Shown: positions 61,017-64,000 of the stretch, piece by piece | Position numbering within the stretch: position 1 is the stretch's first letter | Layout of the letters: each line of letters begins with the position of its first letter | NCBI GenBank assembly: GCA_018654745.1 | Contig: JABILA010000129.1 | Coordinates: forward strand, 1 to 64,000 | Direction of reading: 5' to 3' | From: Alphaproteobacteria bacterium | GTDB taxonomy: Bacteria > Pseudomonadota > Alphaproteobacteria > UBA2966 | DNA length: 64,000 nucleotides | Made by a program: the position numbers and the translations under genes | Notes under the pieces: generated by a model | Told to the model about the DNA's origin: nothing | The model's database searches: none | Seen by the model: the letters and a program-made list of their open reading frames with translations, nothing else

Positions 61017-61553
61017 ATGCGTCTTGGTTACGTTATTCCCTTTGTCCTGTTTTTTGCCCTTGCCGTTGCATTGTATGTTGGCCTCGGACTAAAGCCCCGT
61101 GACATCCCGTCGGCCCTGATCGACAAGCCAGTACCGGAGTTCAATCTGCCGCCGGTGAAGGACCACGACAAGGGCCTCAAGACAGCCGACCTGAAAAACG
61201 GTGAGGTTTCGCTGGTCAATGTATTTGCCTCCTGGTGCGGCCCCTGCCGGGTTGAACACCCGGTCTTTATGGCCTTGTCCAAAACCGGCGAAGTGGCTTT
61301 GCATGGCATCAACTACAAGGATGATCCCGACAATGCCAGCAACTGGCTTGCGCGTTACGGCAATCCCTACACGCGTGCAGGCGCCGACCGCAACGGCCGG
61401 GTTGGCATCGACTGGGGTGTCTATGGTGTGCCAGAAACCTTTGTCGTTGATCAGGGTGGACGCATTCGCTACAAGCACGTCGGTGTCATGACCCAGGAAA
61501 TCCTGGATAAGAGAATCATGCCTCTGGTGCGAAAGCTTAAATCAAAACAATGA
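61017..61553 (+). CDS. ccmG: Periplasmic thiol:disulfide oxidoreductase CcmG/DsbE
   Basis: 178 residues. N-terminal membrane anchor (residues 4-24), then a thioredoxin fold with active-site C74/C77 in FASWCGPCRVEHP and YGVPETFVVDQGGRI. It keeps the CxxCH cysteines of apocytochrome c reduced. It starts 1 bp after ccmF. Confidence 0.97.
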   Translation: MRLGYVIPFVLFFALAVALYVGLGLKPRDIPSALIDKPVPEFNLPPVKDHDKGLKTADLKNGEVSLVNVFASWCGPCRVEHPVFMALSKTGEVALHGINYKDDPDNASNWLARYGNPYTRAGADRNGRVGIDWGVYGVPETFVVDQGGRIRYKHVGVMTQEILDKRIMPLVRKLKSKQ

Positions 61554-62062
61554 ACCCGTTTCGTCATCTTTTCGTATTACTGTTTGTTGTCTGTGCAATT
61601 TCTGCGCTGACACTTACACCCGTGACTGAGCCGAACGCACAGTCAACGATCGACAAACCTCTTGAAAATCCAGCCGACGAAGCTCGTGCGCTCGCCTTGC
61701 ACAAATTGTTGCGCTGCCTTGTTTGTCAAAACCAGTCGATCAGTGATTCCAATGCAGAACTCGCCCGTGATTTACGCATGCTGGTACGCCAGCGCATTGG
61801 CTCCGGTGACAGTGACGAGGAAACCATCGCTTATATTGTTGACCGTTATGGAGACTGGGTTCTACTCGATCCACCCGTAAAATCAACGACTTATGTCTTG
61901 TGGTTTGGCCCGGTTGGTATCTTCCTGCTGGCTTTGATCGGCGTGATCCTGTTCCTGCGACGAAGCAGGATCCAACCGGCAACACCGGTGGCTTCCCTGA
62001 GCACAGAAGAAGAAGCAAAACTGAAATCAATGTTGGCTGATCGCGACGGGACTGACAAATGA
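61550..62062 (+). CDS. ccmH: Cytochrome c maturation protein CcmH
   Basis: 170 residues. Signal/anchor segment (5-24), the LRCLVCQNQSISDSNAELA motif with C56/C59, YIVDRYGDWVLLDPP and a second span near 115-130. It presents apocytochrome c to CcmF. Both ends overlap neighbours (ATGA), showing a tight operon. Confidence 0.97.
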   Translation: MNPFRHLFVLLFVVCAISALTLTPVTEPNAQSTIDKPLENPADEARALALHKLLRCLVCQNQSISDSNAELARDLRMLVRQRIGSGDSDEETIAYIVDRYGDWVLLDPPVKSTTYVLWFGPVGIFLLALIGVILFLRRSRIQPATPVASLSTEEEAKLKSMLADRDGTDK

Positions 62063-63486
62063 CACTCTGGATTGCACTTTCCGTGATGACCATCATCGCG
62101 GCCCTGTTTGTCATCATTCCCATGATGCGATCCGGCAAAGCATCGATTACACGTGACGATTTTTCACTTGAGGTCTATCGCGACCAATTGCTGGAACTGG
62201 ATGGCGACGTTAAACGCGGCCTGTTGTCAGACGAAGAAGGCAAAGCTGCGCGGCTTGAAATTGAACGTCGCATGTTGGCGCTGACCACAGGTGAAATTGT
62301 GGGAGATGCGACAAAGTCCTCTGCGGCCCGTTCGATACCAGTAGCAGCGATGATCGCCCTGGCCATGGGTATTCTATCCTTCTTTATGTATTCACAATTG
62401 GGCACACCCGGCGTACCGGATCAGCCTTTTGCCCAGCGGACACAGCAACCTGGCGACGGACAGCCCGGTGACATGCGGGTCGCGATCGAACGCCTTGCAA
62501 AACGCCTTGCGAATGAACCGGAAAATCTGGAAGGCTGGGCTTTGCTGGGTCAGTCTTATTCGTCTGTCGCAGACTATGACAATGCTGCAAATGCATTTCA
62601 GCAGGCCTTGAAGCTAGCTCCGGAAGACACAGATTTGTTGATGTCATTTGGTGAAAGTCTCGTACTCAGTTCCGGGAATGAAGTCATCCCGTCGGCACGG
62701 GATACGTTTGAGAAAGCCCTCAAGATAGACCCAAAACATATGGGCTCACGTTTCTATCTGGCTGAATATGAAGCCCAGCAGGGCAACAACAAGGCTGCCA
62801 TGGATGGCTGGATGGAATTGGTGGCCGATAGTCCCGCCGATGCCCCCTGGATGCCAGCCCTGATGCAACGATTGACGAAAGTCGCTGAAATTCTTGAAGT
62901 TGATCTCGCCAGCGTCATGCCAAAACCCTTGCCACCGACTGGAAATGCATCCGAGCCGGAGGAAACCAGCCAATCAAATGAAAGCCAGACACCAGGTCCC
63001 ACAACTGAAGACGTTGCAGCTGCAAAAGATCTGAGTTCAGGTGATCGGTCAAAAATGATCGGTGGTATGGTCGAAAGACTTGCGACACGTCTGAAAGAAG
63101 AGCCCGATGACCTCGAAGGCTGGCAACGTCTGGCCCGCGCCTACGGTGTACTGGGTGAAAAGGAAAAAGCAGCACTTGCCAATGCTCAGGTAACGCGCCT
63201 GCAACCCGACAACATCGATGCCCTGATGCGACAGGCATCGGTCATCATTGAAGGTTCAGATCGCAGCAAACCGCTGCCAAAAGAAGCCATCGATATTTTT
63301 GACAAGGTTCTGTCTTTAAAACCGGATAATCAGGATGCCTTGTATTTTACGGGTCTGGCAGCCTCTCAGGCCAAACAGTTTGGTGTCGCCCGGGAACGTT
63401 GGAATAAGCTCCTCGCGCTATTGCCCAAAGAAGGTCAGGCCTGGCAAGCCGTCAGCAACCAGCTGGCAAAACTTCCCAACCAATAA
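62059..63486 (+). CDS. ccmI: Cytochrome c maturation TPR protein CcmI
   Basis: 475 residues. Two N-terminal spans (3-21 and 93-113) with the ccmI-type loop DDFSLEVYRDQLLELDGDVKRG, then TPR repeats in two clusters (about 145-275 and 335-470), each starting ERLA(K/T)RL..EP(E/D)(N/D)LEGW. They bind the C-terminus of apocytochrome c. It is the last gene of the operon and is followed by a terminator. Confidence 0.95.
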   Translation: MTLWIALSVMTIIAALFVIIPMMRSGKASITRDDFSLEVYRDQLLELDGDVKRGLLSDEEGKAARLEIERRMLALTTGEIVGDATKSSAARSIPVAAMIALAMGILSFFMYSQLGTPGVPDQPFAQRTQQPGDGQPGDMRVAIERLAKRLANEPENLEGWALLGQSYSSVADYDNAANAFQQALKLAPEDTDLLMSFGESLVLSSGNEVIPSARDTFEKALKIDPKHMGSRFYLAEYEAQQGNNKAAMDGWMELVADSPADAPWMPALMQRLTKVAEILEVDLASVMPKPLPPTGNASEPEETSQSNESQTPGPTTEDVAAAKDLSSGDRSKMIGGMVERLATRLKEEPDDLEGWQRLARAYGVLGEKEKAALANAQVTRLQPDNIDALMRQASVIIEGSDRSKPLPKEAIDIFDKVLSLKPDNQDALYFTGLAASQAKQFGVARERWNKLLALLPKEGQAWQAVSNQLAKLPNQ

Positions 63487-63498
63487 ATTCCAAAAAAA

Positions 63499-63534
63499 AT
63501 GGAAGCGTAAAGGGGATTACGCCTCCATTCTTTT
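63499..63534 (+). terminator. Intrinsic terminator of the ccm operon
   Basis: ATGGAAGCGTAA, loop AGGGGA, TTACGCCTCCAT (one A/C mismatch), then TCTTTT. Located 12 bp after the ccmI stop. Confidence 0.87.
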
Positions 63535-63983
63535 AATCGGATTTAGGGGTAAACCCGATATATATCAGAAGAGGGGAGTCTTCTGATTGAAGTCTTCCAG
63601 TGGGGGACCGGTTGAACTTCACCCCTATATCAGCAACTACCGTGCCAACTATTTCAAGACTCATAAAAATCCGTCAAACCCTTTGAATCAAAGAGGATTA
63701 TCGCCTCACAGATGAACAATAGTGGTTGATTTGCTCCATTTTGGGTCATTATGACTGAATTATGTGGCCCGTCTTGAACCACCTGCTCAATTCAGAGACT
63801 CACGCATTTCATATTATCCCTGATGGCGGAACCTGTTTTGGCTTCTTCTTGAATTTCAAGATAGACTCAAGCCCTTGAAAAAAAACGCTAAAGTGCGACC
63901 TGAAGACATGATATCTCTTCGATGTATTTCATAATTCATGGTTAAGGATTGCTTTATTTTCTTGACACAAGGCAGGGAATTCA
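63535..63983. other. Intergenic region after the ccm operon
   Basis: About 450 bp without a supported gene. It holds a second perfect hairpin, ATCAGAAGA-GGGGAG-TCTTCTGAT (63564-63587), with a G-rich loop like that of the terminator before it. No T run follows it. The rest is AT-rich and presumably contains the promoter of the gene starting at 63984. Confidence 0.5.
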
Positions 63984-64000
63984 ATGATCATGGCACTGTA
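63984..64000 (+). CDS. Possible start of a gene cut by the window end
   Basis: AGGGA is followed at 6 nt by ATG ATC ATG GCA CTG. Only five codons are visible, so nothing can be said about the product. Confidence 0.25.

Overview
The window looks like chromosomal DNA of an alphaproteobacterium, probably Rhodospirillales-like or a neighbouring order, with moderate GC. The inference rests on gene order: an F1-only atpHAGDC operon without F0 genes, the mdh-sucCDAB-lpd run, the fsa/DUF484/xerC cluster beside priA, DUF1223 near acnA, and a ccmABCDEFGHI block. I cannot name the genus. I saw no rRNA, tRNA, CRISPR array, insertion sequence or prophage.

Layout: 0.1-1.6 kb holds a minus-strand pair, a membrane protein with a degenerate signal-peptidase-like domain and a coiled-coil protein. 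1.9-6.8 kb is the F1 ATP synthase operon. 7.0-15.8 kb is an accessory block: methyltransferase, VOC protein and acyl-CoA synthetase operon, a second VOC protein, a crotonase lacking both usual glutamates, an enolase-superfamily enzyme, a BCCT transporter, and an exported deaminase/ankyrin pair. 15.8-20.5 kb holds priA and the divergent fsa, DUF484, xerC set. 20.5-23.7 kb has a sugar-isomerase-like protein, S-formylglutathione hydrolase and an MFS transporter. 23.7-32.6 kb is the TCA block (lpd, sucB, sucA, sucD, sucC, mdh), followed by divergent htpG. 35.1-37.4 kb holds a second copy of the signal-peptidase-like membrane protein followed by a calcium-binding repeat protein with an in-frame stop near its start. 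Then come a nitroreductase, a DUF1223 protein, a large HPt-REC-pseudoREC-PAS histidine kinase, a small ribbon-helix-helix protein and acnA. 46.1-56.2 kb is an acyl-CoA and branched-chain-type ABC uptake block. 56.2-63.5 kb is the complete cytochrome c maturation operon.

How the genes work together: the core is aerobic energy metabolism (TCA cycle, F1 ATPase, cytochrome c biogenesis). Two accessory blocks supply acyl-CoA and organic-acid catabolism: acyl-CoA ligases, crotonases and a Liv-type transporter next to two ligases.

The least explained part is the repeated two-gene module at 107-1638 and 35078-37441. Each copy follows the terminator of a housekeeping transcription unit by about 180 bp. 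Each encodes a polytopic membrane protein whose extracytoplasmic domain resembles S26 signal peptidases but lacks the catalytic Ser and Lys and instead carries a CPxFC motif. A different partner gene follows each. Other signals worth checking are three phased 11-bp direct repeats beside the ribbon-helix-helix gene, a degenerate second receiver in the hybrid kinase, and a lysine-rich tail on malate dehydrogenase.
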